Shown here one piece after another: positions 43,950 through 55,030 of a DNA stretch of 64,000 nt. Location: contig OZ231128.1 in assembly GCA_965153355.1 (NCBI GenBank), positions 806,001 to 870,000 of the forward strand, written 5' to 3'. Source of the DNA: Flaccisagitta enflata (taxonomy: Eukaryota; Chaetognatha; Sagittoidea; Aphragmophora). Under the pieces are notes generated by a model. The model searched no databases and had not been told where the DNA came from. It saw nothing but the letters and a program-made list of their open reading frames with translations. Within the stretch, counting starts at the first letter, position 1, and each line of letters starts with the position of its first letter. A program made the position numbers and the translations under genes.

Positions 43950-44739
43950 ATGGCAAATGATATGAATATCTTCATCACTGCGGAGCATAAAATAATAGTA
44001 TCTGATCTGCTATTTTATGCACAAAATAAACTGCATGTCATCACTGATGATGACATTGTCAACATTTGCGGCAACTTTTACGGCAACGGATACGTCTGGC
44101 AAGAAAAGCAAAAGTTTTATGCGGCAATAAATAAAAAAGCAGTTCGCGCACGTAACACAGAAAAGAAATTGAAAGATCTGAGTGACAGTCTTCTTGAAAT
44201 GCGTAGACTTGACGACGCAAATGAATGGCAGCCCACGTGCGTTGCAATGGAGCTAAGCAACATTCCTCAATCTGAAGACGGTTCCGTCCCAAATTCACAA
44301 ATCTTGGCATCATTACATAGCATGCGGAGGGCGTTGTTACAAGAGACTCATTTCAAGTAGCATTGACTTCTTTCAAGGATGAAATAATGAGCCACATCAA
44401 ACTACTCGCTAGTCTGATCCACAGACCTTCCTTCTCAACAACTCCTCATGGCTCGCCCAGACGTGTTATGCCATCTCCATTTCAGAAAATGAAAGACAAC
44501 GGCGAAATACTTTCACGTGTCTGTGACGACAAAAACAAAAACAAGAGAAATAATGACATGCTAAATGAGCTTGTCGGAATCGTAGACGACGACGAATCTC
44601 GACCAGCAAATTCCGTTTGCAGTCACGATAACGCTGACGGCGGCGGCGGCGGCGACGACTACGGTGGCGCCAGCGCAAGCGTCAGCGGGCTCACCACCTC
44701 TAACGGTGGTGAAGTCGGCGTCTCTCATTTGGAGTCCAT

Positions 44740-44801
<62 letters not shown>

Positions 44802-45631
44802 ACAGCGGCGGGGTCACCACCACTGGCGATGGTGATGCCCGCGTCTTTCAGCCACCCAATGGAGGTGTTGGCAGCAGCGGTGGGGTCACCACCATTGGCG
44901 ATGGTGACGCCCATGTCCCTCAGTCACGCAACGACGGCGGTGGCGGTAGTGGCGGGGTCACCACCATTGGCGAAGGTGATGCCCGTATCCCTCAGTCATG
45001 CAACAACGATGGTGGCGGCATTGGCGGGGTCTCCACCATTGGCGATGGGGTCACCCGTGTCTCTCAGCCACTCAATGGCGGCGGTGGTGGCGGTATCACC
45101 ACCACTGGCGATGGTGATGCTTGTGTCAGACAAAATGCTTCATACAACAACGTCGTCGGCAGAGGGGGCAGAGGCGGCCGACGAGGTGGTGGAGGCCACC
45201 TGGCATTTCAAGGTGGCTTCCGTGGTTGCAGCAGCAGCAGCAGCAGCAATAACAAAAACAACAATAATAGGCCTCAGCCAGACTTCAAAAAACCCAACAA
45301 CATTGTGGTAGGAAAAAAAGTGTCGGATGGGCTTCTCTCATGGAAAGGAGCGGACCTGATGCATGAATACTATATCGGCCATGCCGATATTGATACGAAA
45401 ACTGATGTCTTACAACAATGGATCGAGTCTCATGGTGTTAAAGTCGTTAGTCTTACGGAATGCTCGCGTCGCCACAACAAGTTTGCCAGTTTCAAACTAA
45501 CTATTCGGAAGAAGGATACTGAAGGCTGGGAGGAGTGGGATTGGCCGGAAGGAGTGGCAGTAAGAAGATTTTTCAACCAATCTTCCGCTAAAGATGGCGC
45601 CTCCAACGGTCTCACCTCAACTTCTCAGTAA
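43950..45631 (+). pseudogene. LINE-B ORF1, RNA-binding protein
   Basis: First part (43950-44360) gives MANDMNIFITAEHKIIVSDL, LLFYAQNKLHVITDDDIV and a basic helix-prone stretch. A one-base frame change near 44345 leads into the second part (FQVALTSFKDEIMSHIKLL...). A long Gly-rich region includes a GGC-triplet expansion (44740-44797) and GGVTTIGDGDA-type repeats. The C-terminal domain is RRM-like: DLMHEYYIGHADIDTKTDVL, SHGVKVVSLTEC, FASFKLTIRKKD and WPEGVAVRRFF, typical of CR1/L2-type ORF1. The stop TAA overlaps the ORF2 start (TAATG, 45629-45633). With a single indel it is the least damaged part of the element. Confidence 0.8.
44741..44797. repeat. (GGC)n in LINE-B ORF1
   Basis: About nineteen GGC triplets encode poly-Gly in the ORF1 frame. 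Confidence 0.97.
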
Positions 45632-48485
45632 TGGATCATTCGACCTCTCAAACAATCACCATTAGCACTCATAATGTTAATGGGTACAACCGGAGTAAAG
45701 AATTTCTGCACTCTCTATGCTCTGATTATCAAAATGCGATTCGGGGTATTCAGGAGCACTGGTTACGGCCTCCATTTGAAAAGCAGTATGGCGTAAATCA
45801 GCTTCGTTGTTTGCATCCTGACTTTGACGGATTTGGCACGTCAGCGATGAAAAGCAATATCGATAAAAAACTCAACATTTTTCGTCCTTACGGCGGTACT
45901 GGTTTCTTATTTAATAAAAAATATGCTAAATGTAAATGCATCAAACCTCTCCTGCAATATTCTCACGAGCGTGTTACTGCCATTGAACTAAATACTTCTA
46001 CCTACAAAATAATTATCATTAATGCCTACATGCCCTATTACAATACTCGTGATCTCAGTAATTACACTGTTATGTATAGAGAGACTCTTGGTCACATAAA
46101 AAACATTGTAGCTCAAAATTAAGGTTGCAAATTTATGATTATGGCCGATTTTGATTGTAATTTACAAGATACTACGCATGCCTATGCTAAAATAGTAAAC
46201 AATATGATAATGAACTTAATTTGATTCTCTGTTACAACTTAGTCCCAAACTTTGATTTTGATAATTCCTTTACTCGTTTTGACCAAAAGACAGCTTCTTA
46301 CACCCTTATTGATGCTATCCTGATAAGCAGTGATTTGCAAAATGTTGTTGATAATGTTCGTATTTCAAACTATGGTGATAATGTTTCTGATCATCTTGTT
46401 GTAGAGCTTGACATACATGTTGAAGTTGAAGAGTCACCCCTCCAAAAAAACTGGAAAAAAGTCAATGAACAAGAGTTTTCTGATTTTCGTCAACGTATGA
46501 CAGGGAACCTTAATCAAATTTCATGTCCAGATAACGATTTTGCATATGACTCTAAGATATGATGTAGGGACGATCATTAAATTCTCATTGAAAACTATTA
46601 TGGAGATATTGTCTCTGCCGTTTTAGATGCAGAAAAATGCTTGCCCAAAGTTTTACCCAAAGTACAACGTTCTTTTTGGTGTAATGAAATAACAGTATTG
46701 AAACAGGCATCTCTAGATTGTACCAAGCGATGGAGATTATTGGGATGCCCAACGTCTAGTCTGGTTTTTGATTGTTAAAAAGATTGTCAATTGAAGTATA
46801 AAAAGGCAATAAGAATACATAAGGCAAAAAATGAAAAGCAGAAAAGTGATGACATGTACAAAGATCTTTTACAAAAAAATGGCATTTCTTTTTGGAAAGC
46901 ATAGAATGAATGTAACAAAACTGGTGAGTGTCTTGTTACACAAATTAACGGAGAAACAAATGAGAGTAAGATTGCAAATATTTTCTCTGCCTATTTCGAG
47001 TCAGTTTATGGTGGATCGGACACACCTGAACATGAAAATTTGAAGCAGAAGTTTAACACACTGTTTTCTTGTTACTTTAACGATCATGTAAATGATGATA
47101 TATCTTCTTACTTGTTAAATTGGAATGACATGATTTGTATTGCTAAAAAGATAAAACTTGGAATGGCCAGTGCCGGACAAATTAGACCGGAACATTTTAT
47201 TCATGGGTGCCCGTCTTTACTTTGGCATTTACAAAACTTATTTAACGAAATGATCCGGCATGGCTTTGTACCTACTGACTTTTTGAAGGGCTTTATCTCC
47301 CCTATTGTTAAAGATAGTCAGGGTGATGTTTCGGATGTCTCAAATTATTGTGGCATAACACTTGGATGTCTTCCGGCAAAACTTTTTGAATTCGCAATTC
47401 AGTTGAAGACCATGCATTTATTGGATACAGACTATTTGCAATTCGGTTTTAAACGCAGAACTAGCACGTCACATGCAGTTTACACTCTGAAATCCACGGT
47501 TGATTGCTTCACTAAAAAAGGATCAAAAGTCTATGTAGCTTTTTTGGATGCTACCAAGGCTTTTGACAGAATTTCGCATTATGGGTTGTTCTCAAAACTG
47601 ATTGAACGACAGGTTCCATTATGCTTTCTTTTATGCCTGTTCTTCTGGTATTTGAATATGGTGTCTTGTGTCAAATGGGGCTCCACAATGAGTCACAGTT
47701 TTCCAGTTCCCTTAGGAATAAAGCAAGGGGGGATTAACTCCCCGGACTTTTTCTCTTGTTATATTGACCCTTTGATAAAGCTCATTCGTAATTTGAATAT
47801 TGGTTGTCACATGGGTGACTTGTGTTTGGCGATACTGCTTTTTGCCGATGACATATACCTCATGGCTCCAACGAGATCTGCTTTACAAAAAATGATTGAT
47901 ACATGTTTCAATTATTGTTTGGAAAATGGTTTGTCTTTCAACTCACTTAAATCAAAAGTACTTATTTTCTCGAGACAATGTGTTGATTTAGACAAAATTA
48001 AACCTTTACATTTAAATGGCTCGAAAATTGACTTTGTCTCGCAAATCAAGTATTTAGGAATGAACATTCAAAGTAATCCTGATCTTATATTTACGGCTGA
48101 GTCAGATCTCCGTTCTTTTTACCGCTCAGCAAATTCTGTGTTGAATGTAATTAAACAAACCAACGAAGCAGTTCAAATGCAACTTCTTTACACCAACTGT
48201 ATACCATCAATATCGTATGGTGGTGCCATTAAAGAATATACAGCGCGAGAAATGTCTGATTGCAACACTGCTGTAAATGATGCAATACGCAAAATTTTTA
48301 CTTACCAAAGATGGCAGAGCATGAGAACGTTACGTGAAAGCTTTGGATATCTATCTTTGCATGAAATTTTTGCTAAAGCAAAAAATAAGTTTCATCTGGC
48401 CCTCCCTTACCATCCCAATACCGTGTTAACTTCCCTTCATAGAATCAATGTCAATCTTCTTGAAGAAAACAAGGAGAATCCATGA
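45631..48485 (+). pseudogene. LINE-B ORF2, endonuclease plus reverse transcriptase
   Basis: The endonuclease opens with ISTHNVNGYN and GIQEHWL (catalytic Asn and Glu). A TAA at 46120 precedes MADFDCNL (the GDFN-like site, altered), and a frame change near 46200 precedes YTLIDAILIS and VSDHLVVEL. Three or four further in-frame stops lie between 46560 and 46905. The reverse transcriptase is open from about 46906 to 48485: SAGQIRPEHF, FISPIVKDSQGDVSDVSNY, QFGFKRRTSTSHAV, AFLDATKAFDRI, GIKQGGINSPDFFSCYID, LLFADDIYLM (catalytic DD) and IKYLGMNIQSN. The thumb follows; no RNase H domain. It copies element RNA at a nicked target site. Group: CR1/L2/Jockey. Confidence 0.87.
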
Positions 48486-48526
48486 TTTTTATGTGATCAA
48501 TGTTTGTAATGAATCTCATTAGTTTG
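48486..48526 (+). other. Start of LINE-B 3' untranslated region
   Basis: The rest of the 3' untranslated region (49177-49228) lies beyond the next insertion and ends TTTAATATGCTGACGAATTAAAA. Confidence 0.5.
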
Positions 48527-48528
48527 TA

Positions 48529-49174
48529 ACGGGTGGTCAAAAAAAAAGTGACTTTTTTGTTTTCTGATATCTTCTGTAAAAAAATGTTTATTGTAAAACT
48601 TTTTTTTTAGCTAAAAAGATATGATGCAGGATAATTTATTTCATTATTGTGATTTTTTTTACTTTTTTTATTCATTTCAAATAATATTCAATAAACTTGA
48701 TTTAATTTTGGACCGCTTTAATTTTTTGTAATAATCTTTTTTATAAAAATGAAAAATTTTTTACAGATCCACTATTTGTGATTAAGGATGACCCAAAAAC
48801 TAATAAAAAACCTAGAAAAAATTATGAAAATACAAATATACAACAAATCAAAAAATATTTCTGAAAAACGTCCTTTTTTGTTTCTATTCAAATCTCTCAA
48901 ACCAAAGCTTGGTAGCTTACAAATAATTATGTTTATTTCAGACAGGACCTAATCAATATATGTGTGACTTAAAAATAACTGATTATTTATGTTATTACTG
49001 ATTTATGCAAACATTTTACTTTTTTGTATTTATGTAGTTATCTGTTTTAAAAAAATTTTAAAGATCATTTTTTTTTATATACTTTATTTTGTTTTTAAGA
49101 TATCAACTGATAAAAAAAATTCTAAACTTGTTGGAGAAAAGGCTAGCTTAGTCACTTTTTTTTTGACCACCCGT
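48529..49174. mobile_element. Tc1/mariner-like element in LINE-B 3' region
   Basis: Inverted ends ACGGGTGGTCAAAAAAAAAG / CTTTTTTTTTGACCACCCGT extend through GTGAC and are flanked by TA (48527-48528, 49175-49176). 646 bp, very AT-rich, no transposase. Confidence 0.8.
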
Positions 49175-49228
49175 TAGATGTGTACGTGATTGTATGTATC
49201 TGTCGCTTTAATATGCTGACGAATTAAA

Positions 49229-49930
49229 ATACCGCATATCTGCGGGCATACATCAAGGAGGCGTTCTTTCTCCAGATTTGTGCTGCCTCTACATGGACGA
49301 TCTTTTCCGCATCTTACACTCATAAAACATTGGTTGCTATGTCAAAGGATTATTTGCCACTGCATTATTCTATACCCATGACATGGCGGTCCTGGCGCCA
49401 TCAGTCAAGGGGCTCCAAATACTCCTCGACGCTTGCACTGAATACTGTTTAGATTGGGACAATAAGCTCAATTCTAAAAAATCAAAAAACATGGTTTTCG
49501 GAACCTGAATAAATCCAACATTCTGCGTGAGGCCCGGGAATGAAGAGTTACCGTGGAAACCATCCTGCAAATATCTAGGCGCGACACTCAAATCTGGATC
49601 CACTTTCTGCTGTTGTGTCAAAGAGACTATCGTAAAATTCTACAAGGCCTTGAACACAATCTTGAGAGTAGATGGTCGTTCAGATAATATGGTGATGCTT
49701 TGTCTCCTCGAGGCACATTGTCTCCTGGTTCTCAGCTGTGGAGTCGAAGTTCTCCATGTCACAGATTGTGATGACAGGCGCCACATGAGTCACTTACAAC
49801 GCCACCTTTTGGAAGATTTTCGACTACAGCTATTGTGAGAGTGTGACCTCTATTCAACACGCCTTGGGGTGCAAAACTTGGGAAGAATACGTTGAAGCAA
49901 GAAAGGGCTCATTCACAGCTTGTCTTCATC
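49229..49930 (+). pseudogene. LINE-A, C-terminal reverse transcriptase
   Basis: Continues the LINE-A palm domain: RISAGIHQGGVLSPD, CCLYMDDLFRIL, ALFYTHDMAVLAPS (the YADD box, changed to YTHD, so catalytically dead), KKSKNMVFGT, CKYLGATLKSGSTF and the thumb VKFYKALNTILRV. A frame change at about 49838 is followed by FDYSYCESVTSIQHALGC and WEEYVEARKGSFTACLHHC. Confidence 0.78.
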
Positions 49931-50409
49931 ACTGCCCTCCTCAATCATTTGAAGGGACTATATATTTTGTTTTTTGGACATCTGTATGTATTTGCCTTTG
50001 TGAGAGGGCCAATTTCTATTGATATTTGATACATTGATTAATTGATGAATTTTCAAATTGTAGTTTGCAGATTGCAGCTTGTAGCTTGTCACTTTTCTAT
50101 TGAGTGAATAAACATCATATACCGATTGTTTTCTATTAGCAAGGCCGGGTGATACCAATTTGATATTGTATTGGGTTTACAATAATCTTAATTATTAGGT
50201 TTACCAAACACTTACTATGTGTATCGTAAATTTCCCAATACAATACAATTCATAACAACATTTTTTTTTTCAAAAATATTGAAAAAGTAAAATGGCTGAA
50301 AAAAAAAGTAAAACGGTGAAAAAAAGTAGATGATGAAAAAAATAAGAAATTATAGATAAAACCACAGAAGCAGGATAAGAAAAAAAAGCAACCAACTGGC
50401 TGAAAAAGA
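49931..50409. other. LINE-A 3' region and spacer
   Basis: GATATTGTATTGGGTTTAC near 50161 and CCCAATACAATACAA near 50234 form an imperfect inverted repeat, possibly a small MITE. Otherwise nothing recognised. Confidence 0.45.
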
Positions 50410-50597
50410 ACAAGGCCGGATACATGGCTACCGAAGTTGCGTGCGGGTGGGCTGGGGCCATATTTGAGGTCACTAGACCATTTGGGCAGGAGCAGTAAGG
50501 TCCAAAAATAAAGATCATAAAGAAAGTAAAGTGTGACCAACCGACCGACCAACCGACCAATGGACAAAGCAGGGTGCAGAGTCGCGTGCACGCGAAT
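50410..50597 (+). mobile_element. Helitron-like type A
   Basis: CAAGGCCGGATACATGGC start, GACCATTTGGGCAGGAGC, GACCGACCAACC core and AGTCGCGTGCACGCGAAT end (one hairpin mismatch). Confidence 0.65.
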
Positions 50598-50901
50598 AAA
50601 AAGAGACAGCCATAAAGAGATCAATTTTCTGGTCTTTTGTTCTTCAAGAGTTAATCCTTAGCCAGTGAAAACAAGAGACTAAAGGAGATTGATTTTCCAT
50701 CCATCCATCCGTGGTGATCAAGTTAAAAAGTCTAAAAACGCGCACTTACGATACACCAAACTGCAGTTATGATTGTCTGTGTGTGAAAGTATAAGGTGGG
50801 GGAGGGCATGATTGAGGGTTGTTTGCCCCTGCCCACTTGTCTGCAACGGTATTGTGAGCCTGGTTAATTCTTATGTTTTTCCCTACCTTTCATTTCTTTT
50901 T
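50598..50901. other. Spacer with decayed Helitron-like sequence
   Basis: TTGCCCCTGCCCACTTGTCTGCAACGG near 50820 (cut across type A/C motifs) suggests a fragment. No gene. Confidence 0.4.
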
Positions 50902-51035
50902 AGTTGGGAACACGCAACTCTATAAGAGGTTTTGTCCGTCCGTCCGTTGGTTGGTTGGTAATGATCCAGTTGTGAAAACGCGAATTTCCAACCCTGCCCA
51001 CCCATCCGCAACTGGTGGCCGTGTGTCCGGCCTTG
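50902..51035 (-). mobile_element. Helitron-like type A/C, short
   Basis: AGTTGGGAACACGCAACTC, TATAAGAGGTTTTGTCC, GTCCGTTGGTTGG core, CCATCCGCAACTGG and GTGTCCGGCCTTGTT. Confidence 0.6.
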
Positions 51036-51690
51036 TTGATTTTTATAAATCTTCCTACATCACTTACTTCTGATTGGGTGAACCAAATCCATTTTTGTAA
51101 GAACTCCAATTGCCAAATAGGAATTGTGATGATTCTGCCACCGTGAAATCGTGTTTCAGAACCAGCACCGGATCTGTTGATGAAAGAAGTTAAGAAAAAT
51201 TAAGAATGAAAAATTTCACTTGTAATGGTATGATGTGAGTACAGCGCTAAGTTTGCCTGAATTTTCGAATCCACTTTGGGACACATCATCAGAGAAGGAA
51301 GAGAGAGACAGGTATCTAAGGTTGAAAGACAATCAATTGTGGATTGGAGGGAGAGGTTAAAGAGAGAGCTCAATAAGAGCTGCCCCCCAAGCAATTTTCG
51401 CAGTCTATAATGTCTGTCCCAATAAAAGTTGTGAACTGAACCAGGATAGCTACAGAGTTGCGGTTTTTTTTTGTTGGAAAGAGGAAAGTCCAATGATCAT
51501 TTGTGGAGATTTTCAAGACCCTTGGAGTTTGTTTAGGTATGTAAACAAACAAAGAATTACCAAATTTTTGGAGGTCCAAAACTCAGGCAAGAAAAAAATT
51601 TCAAAACATCTTTTTGGTGAAAGATGCTTTAGACACGGTCCCTGAAGAGTCGAGAACAGGTTATCCCAAAGAAAAGATGTCCTCCCTTTT
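51036..51690. other. Region upstream of the Penelope-like fragment
   Basis: May hold decayed reverse transcriptase of the same element, but I could not read conserved boxes in it. Confidence 0.35.
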
Positions 51691-51705
51691 AAAGATGACC
51701 ACAAT

Positions 51706-52008
51706 ATGAATGAAAAATACAAGCCCTTTGTCTGTATCCCACTCATACCCGGCGGATTGTCATATCGTATAAAGCGCGTATTAAGCGTGCCCTTAACAAA
51801 GCTGGAGTGCATGCCTGCTTTAAGTCAGGCACTAAGCTTACAAACATATCATGCAATAAGCATGAGACAAAAAATGGACCTTGAGAATATCAAAGGTATA
51901 TGCAGATACACATGCAACAAGTGTTGTAAAGTTTACATTGGACAAACAGCCCGCTGCTGCATAACAAGCTGGCAGGAACATGGTCGTGCCATAGTAAAAG
52001 GACAATGA
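51706..52008 (+). pseudogene. Penelope-like element, GIY-YIG endonuclease fragment
   Basis: Reads FVCIPLIPGGLSYRIKRVL, then KGICRYTCNKCCKVYIGQTA and SWQEHGRAIVKG. The GIxxYxC...KVYIGQT...R...EH pattern, preceded by the SxRIKRxL linker, is characteristic of the C-terminal nicking endonuclease of Penelope-like retroelements. The first G-I-Y position is altered (GIC). No reverse transcriptase boxes were recognised upstream, and the frame ends at 52008. Confidence 0.72.
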
Positions 52009-53099
52009 TCTCATATTATCTCATATGATAGCGGTATCAGTCAATACTAACAAGATTGTGATAAACCTTTTGATTGATGAAACTTCGAGTTCATCAAGAC
52101 TATGGCCAAAAAAAAAAGAAGCTGAACTAAGACCTAAAAGTAGGGGAAGCGTTTCATTATGCATGACAGGGGTCGGATTTTTTCATATTCTTTTTATAGT
52201 GTAATATTCAATAGAACTACACCCTGACTTTGTATAAAGCTATTAAGTAATGTTTGAATCTTTGAGGTCAAAGCTGGTAATAGAAATTGGTTTTGCACGC
52301 CGATGTGACATCATATCCATGACTTCTCTACTTGTCCTAACTCCTTTGATCATTAGCCCTCAAATGCATAAGGGTAAACATGATGATAAGAGGAGCTGAT
52401 TGCATGACTGCAATTTTTGAATTAAATTCTGTTTAACAAAGCCACCCTATGTTTTTCAGAGCTCTCAGAGAGGATACCTTCTTTAAATTTCCTTCAAGGT
52501 GTTGTTTCCTGCAGATGCTGTTTCTTTTGTGAAGCCCAAAAACATTGTATTCTAATAGTATCTTCATCTTTTTTTCGTGAGGAAGAAATAATCCCAATAT
52601 TTTCTGCTTCATTCTTGATACCAAGTAGACATTTTCAGAAACGATCTTAAGTATCTAACATGTGATATAAAGAAAGCCAACTGTGGTCCAACAAAAAACG
52701 GGAGTGCCCACCTTAAAACAAACGCCTGAAACCCAGTTTATTCCCCATTGATCTGGAATTAATCTTCTTTAATAATACTAATGTATGTTTGACGTTTTAT
52801 GTGTCAAAATTTCATTGGGCTAAGTTAAATACTTTGTCCTTAACATCAATTAAGAAAAAGAAGCATTTTCAGATAAAGCTCAATTTAACCTTAACTTGAA
52901 ATTATCTTTCTTTGATTTGCTCTTGATTTTGATTGGATAAAGCAACCAATGTCAGATTGGTCTCATTTGAAGATATCTTCACAAATTCTGAAAAACATCT
53001 TTAGTTTGAGACTATCTTGACCTTTGTAGCTCAAATCGATCATAAAAGCAAGAAAATATGAATGAGGTATGAATTGAGCTTCAGCCATAAATACTTGTT
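52009..53099. other. Intergenic DNA
   Basis: About 1.1 kb without recognised features. Phrases near 52940-52990 (GATTGGTCTCATTTGAAGATATC) resemble the 182-bp tandem unit of the inverted-repeat arms. Confidence 0.45.
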
Positions 53100-53189
53100 A
53101 GTTGTGTGCTACGCGACTCTTCACCATGTTTTGTCCATCCGTCCGACGGTGTGTTTGTTGATTGGTCGGTCCGTCATATTTCACTTTTT
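53100..53189 (-). mobile_element. Helitron-like type A fragment
   Basis: AGTTGTGTGCTACGCGACTC, TTCACCATGTTTTGTCC and a short GTCY core, cut by the family E arm at 53190. Confidence 0.5.
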
Positions 53190-53914
53190 GGGCAGCGGCC
53201 CCGAAGGGGACGAAGTCCTGTAGAACACAGGGGAAATCTGTCCGTCCGTCCGTCTGTCCGTACGTCCGTCCGTCCCCCCCCCACCCTCAGGGCTTTGTCT
53301 CCTTTGGGGCCAAAATCCAAACTGTATGGCCCAAATCCAAGCAAAATGGCCCAAATCCAGCAAAAATGGGCCAAATCCAGGCAAAATGGCCCAAGACCAG
53401 GTAAAATGGGCCAAATCTGGCTAGAAACCTGAATTTTGGCCTGAGTTCTATCATTTTAGCTCCTTAAACTTAGATTCTGGCTCCCTAAACACACACCCAA
53501 GCCTTAGAAACCCAGATCCTGACCTTTGGGACCCAGATTCTGACCTCCAAGACCTAGGTTCTGGCCTCAAAGACCTAAATCCTAGCCTCAGAGGCCCAAA
53601 TCCTGGCCTCAGAGACTGAAATCCCTGCCTCTGAGACCAAGAAATTGGTCTCTGAGACCCAGATTCTGGTCTCAGAGTCCCAGATCCTGGCCTGCTCCTC
53701 CCTCAACTTTACCTACAAACTATACAATATGGGCAAGGGTACCATTGTCCATATACTGCCTTTTGTCATCTTTCCATGGTATTCAATGAAAATTTGAATA
53801 ACAGGGCATCTTGGACAGAAGGAAGGCAGGACGGACAGAGGGACGGACGGACGGACAGATGGACAGATTCCCCCAGTGTTCTACAGGACTTTGTCCCCTT
53901 CGGGGCCGCTGCCC
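53190..53914. mobile_element. Foldback family E, most complete copy
   Basis: Left arm GGGCAGCGGCCCCGAAGGGG continuing through GAAGTCCTGTAGAACACAG pairs with the right arm ending at 53914 with about two mismatches over 45 bases. (GTCC)n follows the left arm and (GGAC)n precedes the right arm. Inside are AAATCCAGCAAAAATGGCCC and CCCAGATTCTGACCTC minisatellite units. Right outer arm (GGGCACGGGTACCGCTGACC) extends to about 53965. Confidence 0.75.
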
Positions 53915-54021
53915 TGCTCCCTCTCAACCTTAATCACATTCTACTCAAGCAGGGCACGGGTACCGCTGACCACTTACTGCATTTGGGCCGCTATTTTTAT
54001 TAGTTTTATTATTTTGGGCAG

Positions 54022-54348
54022 TAGGCTGGTTACCTGAAGGGTGAATTTGGCTCAAAATTTAAAATTCCTCCGCCATCTAACCATACATTCTAAGCGGCAT
54101 TTGAGCAGTAAATAAGACAAGCAGAGGTCGGTAATTGATCAAGAAACCCGCACGGCAACACAATAGTAAAGTATATGAAAGCAATTTTACGCCCATTGTA
54201 ACTCTATAGTGTTGCCGTGCGGGTTTTCTTTCCAGATACCGATCTCCGCTGGCCTCAATTCCTTTTTAAATATGACGTAGAGTGTATGGTTAGTTGGCTG
54301 AGGCGTTCTGAAATTTGGCCACATTTGACCCTCCAGGTAGCCGCCCTA
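54022..54348. mobile_element. hAT-like foldback MITE, 327 bp
   Basis: The arms pair along almost their full length, from TAGGCTGGTTACCTGAAGGG at the left to GGTAGCCGCCCTA at the right, with a perfect inner pair AACCCGCACGGCAACAC (54145-54161) / 54209-54225. An 8-bp duplication TTGGGCAG flanks it (54014-54021, 54349-54356). The target is the GGGCAG end of a family E arm. Confidence 0.85.
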
Positions 54349-54620
54349 TTGGGCAGTGGCCCCGGAGGGGCTGATGACCTATGATTCCATTTAGGGCAAA
54401 TTTTCCGTTCTACGTCCCCCCCCCCCGCCTCAAATCAAGCCTCAAATCAGCCTCCTCAGGCCTGTGATCAGCCCTATTAGGCCCTCTCTGGCCTAAAATT
54501 GACCATCCAAGGCCACAAATCATGGCCCAAATTGGGGCCGCTGTACAGTCCCGCAACGCTTTCAGTTATAGCGGCCATGCGACCAATGCTTTCACACTTA
54601 TGCGTAATTTTCTCCCCCTG
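54349..54620. mobile_element. Foldback family E, split by the hAT-like MITE
   Basis: GGGCAGTGGCCCCGGAGGGG arm, GATGACCTATGATTCC, a C-run and GCCTCAAATCAGCCTCCTCAGG units, then GGGGCCGCTG and a decayed arm near 54590. Confidence 0.6.
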
Positions 54621-55030
54621 CTCCTACAAAAAAAACCTGCAAACCTACACACTAAAAAACGAACACTTAAAACACTCTTGACTCATACATACACAGAAAG
54701 TGACGTACACACCCACACACCAACACACATCACACACACTTGCATTGGCAATAGCAGACAATCTAAGACAAGTGCAAACACAAATAGTCATTAATAACCA
54801 GGCACAAAGCAGGCATGGATGATTGTGGACTAATGCATGGAAATCTTTTTTTTATCTTTTTATTCTCTTTTTTTTCTGGCATAAATTCGGTAAATTCGCT
54901 TTATCTTATGATGAAGTGATAGCAAAACAAAAACTTGATATTGAAGAACAGTTATTGGTTAATCCTAGTTAACTATTTCGATGATTAATGATTGTATTAA
55001 TGGTTGATTAACCGTTAATCATTAACGGTT
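54621..55030. other. Spacer with (CA)n and TTAACGGTTAA palindromes
   Basis: ACAC-rich at 54700-54745; overlapping TTAAC/GTTAA palindromes at about 54955-55035. No gene. Confidence 0.5.

Larger units (their letters stand above)
43237..49228 (+). mobile_element. LINE-B, full-length APE-type retrotransposon nested in LINE-A
   Basis: The span contains a 5' region with a TA-flanked element, ORF1, ORF2 with endonuclease and reverse transcriptase, and a 3' region with a second TA-flanked element. It separates two parts of LINE-A whose reverse transcriptase reads on from SSWF to RISAGIHQGGVLSPD. Exact ends are uncertain by about 15 bases; no poly-A tail is evident. Several stops mean this copy is no longer active. 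Confidence 0.75.

Noticed and set aside
45631-46905. Alternative genetic code to explain stops in LINE-B ORF2
   Set aside because: TAA, TAG and TGA all occur as stops together with frame changes, while other ORFs are intact under the standard code. Ordinary decay explains it.
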